A stretch of 64,000 bases of DNA from Asticcacaulis sp. SL142. GTDB lineage: Bacteria > Pseudomonadota > Alphaproteobacteria > Caulobacterales > Caulobacteraceae. The notes under the pieces were generated by a model. It was given only the letters and a program-made list of their open reading frames with translations. It made no database searches and had not been told where the DNA came from. Positions within the stretch are counted from its first letter, which is position 1. Each line of letters starts with the position of its first letter. Positions 62,046 through 64,000 of the stretch are shown one piece after another. The position numbers and the translations under genes are program-made. The stretch is taken from the NCBI RefSeq assembly GCF_026625745.1, contig NZ_CP113061.1, forward strand, positions 3,255,001 through 3,319,000, read 5' to 3'.

Positions 62046-63650
62046 ATGCACATTTCCAAACGCTCACTTATGGCCGCGCTGATGGCGAGCGCCCTAGTCC
62101 TGCCCGCAGGTCTGGCTCACGCCCAGGCCAGCCCCAAGCTGAAAGCCGCCGCTCAGGCAGGCGTCAAGGACCGCGCCGTCCTGACCCAGCAGATGGTCGA
62201 TTCGATCTACAGCTTCGCGGAACCGGGTTTTCAGGAGTTTAAGACCTCCGAGTACGTTACGGGTATTCTGGAAAAGAACGGCTTTACCATTACGCGTGGC
62301 ATTGCCGGTATCCCCACCGCCTGGACGGCGACCTGGGGTGAGGGCGGGCCGATGATCGCGCTGGGATCCGATATCGACGGACTTTTGGGGCTATCGCAGG
62401 TGCCGGGCAATCCGGTGATCACGCCGCAGGTGCCGGGTGCGCCCGGTCACGGCGAAGGTCACAATTCCGGTATGCCGCTGGTGGTGGTGGCAGCATTGGC
62501 TGCCAAGGATGTGATGGTCGCCAACAACATCAAAGGCCGTCTGATGATCTGGCCCGGTGTGGCCGAAGAACTGCTGGCGACCAAGGCATTTTATGTCCGC
62601 GACGGCGTGTTCAAGGATGTGGATGTGTCAATCTTTACCCATGTGGCCAATGAACTGGGCACGTCGTGGGGGCCTGCCGGCAATAACGGCATGGTGTCGG
62701 TCGAATATACCTTTAAGGGCAAGACCTCGCACTCGGCCGGCGCGCCGTGGGCTGGTCGCAGCGCCCTTGACGGGGTCGAACTGATGAACGCCGCCTGGAA
62801 CATGAAGCGCGAGCATCTACCGGTCACGCAGCGTTCGCACTACATCATCACCAATGGCGGCAGCCAGCCTAATATCGTTCCCGGCGAAGCCAGCGTCTGG
62901 TACTATTTCCGGGAGCAGACTTTTGAGTCCATCCGTAACCTTTATGAGACCGGCAACACGATCTCAGAGGCCGCCGCCAAGGCCACCGGCACGACGGTCA
63001 CCCGCCGCGTTCTGGGCTATGCCGCGCCGAACTATGGCAATAAACCTCTGGCTGAGGCGGCCTATGCCAATATGCAAAAGGTCGGTTTGCCTAAATGGTC
63101 AGCCGATGATCAGGCCTTTGCCAAGGCTGTGCAGGAAACCAACGGCTTTGCGCTGAAACCGCTGACGACCAAACTGGCACCTCTGTCGACGCCGGAAACG
63201 CGCGGGCCATCTATGGGTGGCGGGTCAGACGATATTGGTGACATCATGTGGACGGTGCCGACCATCACCATCCGCTTCCCGTCCAATATCCCCAATGTCA
63301 TCGGCCATAATGTGACGGCGGCGATCGCCATGGCCACCCCGATTGCCCACAAAGGGGCGGTCAATGGCGCTGAGGTTCTGGCCATGACCATCATGGATAT
63401 TGTGACGACCCCGTCGCTGGTTGCGGCCGCCAAGGACTATCAGCAGACCGTGCAGTTTAAGGATATGAAATATGATCCGGTTCTGACCGCCGAGGATACT
63501 CCGGCTATCCACCTCAACAAGGAAACCATGGAGCGTCTGCGTCCGCAGATGGAGCCGTTCTATTACGATCCGACCAAGTATAGCTCTTACCTTGAGCAGC
63601 TTGGTGTCAAATATCCGGCGGCGGCAGTTCTGCCCGCGGCTAAAAAGTAA
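62046..63650 (+). CDS. Exported M20-family amidohydrolase, copy 2
   Basis: A 534-residue tandem paralogue of the gene before it; by eye about nine of ten residues match from ASPKLK onward, while the signal peptides (this one ending AHA-QAS) are unrelated in sequence. It keeps the same motifs, including GHGEGHNSG and GVAEELLATK. Clear differences are the loop after TSWGP (AGNNG here, MLSG in copy 1) and the segment near residue 383 (RGPSMGGG against RAGMNFGG). CACGGAGTAAACTTC before the ATG contains GGAG. The two copies probably differ in substrate range or expression. Confidence 0.92.
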   Translation: MHISKRSLMAALMASALVLPAGLAHAQASPKLKAAAQAGVKDRAVLTQQMVDSIYSFAEPGFQEFKTSEYVTGILEKNGFTITRGIAGIPTAWTATWGEGGPMIALGSDIDGLLGLSQVPGNPVITPQVPGAPGHGEGHNSGMPLVVVAALAAKDVMVANNIKGRLMIWPGVAEELLATKAFYVRDGVFKDVDVSIFTHVANELGTSWGPAGNNGMVSVEYTFKGKTSHSAGAPWAGRSALDGVELMNAAWNMKREHLPVTQRSHYIITNGGSQPNIVPGEASVWYYFREQTFESIRNLYETGNTISEAAAKATGTTVTRRVLGYAAPNYGNKPLAEAAYANMQKVGLPKWSADDQAFAKAVQETNGFALKPLTTKLAPLSTPETRGPSMGGGSDDIGDIMWTVPTITIRFPSNIPNVIGHNVTAAIAMATPIAHKGAVNGAEVLAMTIMDIVTTPSLVAAAKDYQQTVQFKDMKYDPVLTAEDTPAIHLNKETMERLRPQMEPFYYDPTKYSSYLEQLGVKYPAAAVLPAAKK

Positions 63651-63651
63651 A

Positions 63652-63695
63652 GCGCATCCCCAAAAGTGTGCAGCGGTTTTGGGATCAAGATGCGC
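63652..63695. repeat. Nested palindromic repeat after the amidohydrolase
   Basis: GCGCATC (63652-63658) pairs with GATGCGC (63689-63695) and CCCAAAA (63659-63665) with TTTTGGG (63677-63683), around GTGTGCAGCGG. This sequence type is familiar as a dispersed repeat in alphaproteobacterial genomes and starts two bases after the stop codon. It may also act as a transcript end. Confidence 0.6.
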
Positions 63696-63803
63696 GACTA
63701 AAAAACTCTACTCGGCCCTATCCCCTTGGTCTGGTTCTTTTGGGCCTGATCCGCGCAGGGAAGCGACGGCGCGGATCATTTTTCTATTTTGTGATTTTTA
63801 TCA

Positions 63804-64000
63804 ATGAGGTACGCGGTGCGGCACGCAAATTATCAGGTCTCAACCCTTCTGGCCCTTATCCTTATGGCGCAGGCCCCGGCTCAGGCTGTGGCGCAGAATA
63901 AACCCGCAGCGTCTGCCCCGGCCCCCGGATGGGCGGCGCAATCGGCGGCCTATAAGCGCCTTGACGGCCTGCTGCCGCTGTTTGTCGATGCCACCGGCGG
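63804..64000 (+). CDS. Start of an exported protein, probable DUF5117-type metalloprotease
   Basis: An open frame runs off the window edge after 65 codons. The N-terminus has a signal-like stretch (VSTLLALILMAQAPAQAVAQ). The last residues, YKRLDGLLPLFVDATGG, resemble the start of the conserved domain in zinc-dependent metalloproteases of the DUF5117/DUF5118 group. The start ATG lacks a good ribosome-binding site and a downstream GTG is possible. The call rests on a short match only. Confidence 0.5.
   Translation, partial: MRYAVRHANYQVSTLLALILMAQAPAQAVAQNKPAASAPAPGWAAQSAAYKRLDGLLPLFVDATG

Overview
The window looks like a chromosomal segment of an alphaproteobacterium, most likely Caulobacterales and plausibly Asticcacaulis or a close relative. 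This is inference from three things: an rRNA operon that ends 23S-5S-tRNA-fMet with a large helix-9 insertion in the 23S gene, an initiator tRNA of the alphaproteobacterial type, and five TonB-dependent receptors (TBDRs) in 64 kb paired with secreted hydrolases. No origin, CRISPR array or intact insertion sequence is visible.

Layout. 1-3.5 kb: end of an rRNA operon. 3.7-16.6 kb: a catabolic region with a broken MFS transporter, a TauD/TfdA-type dioxygenase, VOC and LigB-type extradiol dioxygenase genes, a GH3 glucosidase, an intact MFS paralogue, and a three-gene operon Rieske oxygenase - acetamidase/formamidase - AraC regulator, followed by an ArsR/SRPBCC pair and an SDR. 17-27.8 kb: a TBDR with a carboxylesterase, a small unknown protein, ribokinase, then a single 775-codon gene joining an AraC regulator to an acetamidase/formamidase, then a PDR-type reductase that could serve the Rieske oxygenase, a BASS-type transporter and a decayed 3-hydroxyisobutyrate dehydrogenase-like gene. 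28-32.5 kb: a Fur-box-controlled iron/heme-type locus (EF-hand protein, DUF4198 protein, TBDR, TonB). 32.7-40.2 kb: a decayed island with a serine recombinase pseudogene, a His-rich protein and czcCBA, in which czcB and czcA carry single-base frameshifts. 40.2-44 kb: a MITE-like repeat, a Tat-exported Gfo/Idh/MocA oxidoreductase, a serine acetyltransferase remnant and a divergent AraC/esterase pair. 44-64 kb: a TBDR-S9 peptidase-PaiB operon, an acetylpolyamine-amidohydrolase-like deacetylase, a FecI-FecR-FecA trio with a purple-acid-phosphatase-like enzyme, and an Lrp-regulated TBDR with two near-identical M20 amidohydrolases and the start of a probable metalloprotease.

How it fits together. 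The repeated theme is an outer-membrane receptor coupled to a periplasmic or secreted hydrolase and a local regulator. The 4-28 kb region reads as a peripheral pathway that takes up and opens an ester-, glycoside- or amide-containing, probably aromatic, compound; the substrate cannot be named from sequence.

The most unusual object is the AraC-acetamidase fusion at 22541-24868. About 10 kb away the same two protein types are encoded by separate genes one base apart, in the opposite order. A regulator physically joined to a catabolic amidase could be a sensor/trigger enzyme. At least seven genes or fragments in the window are broken, so part of the region is decaying or has been mis-sequenced at homopolymers.
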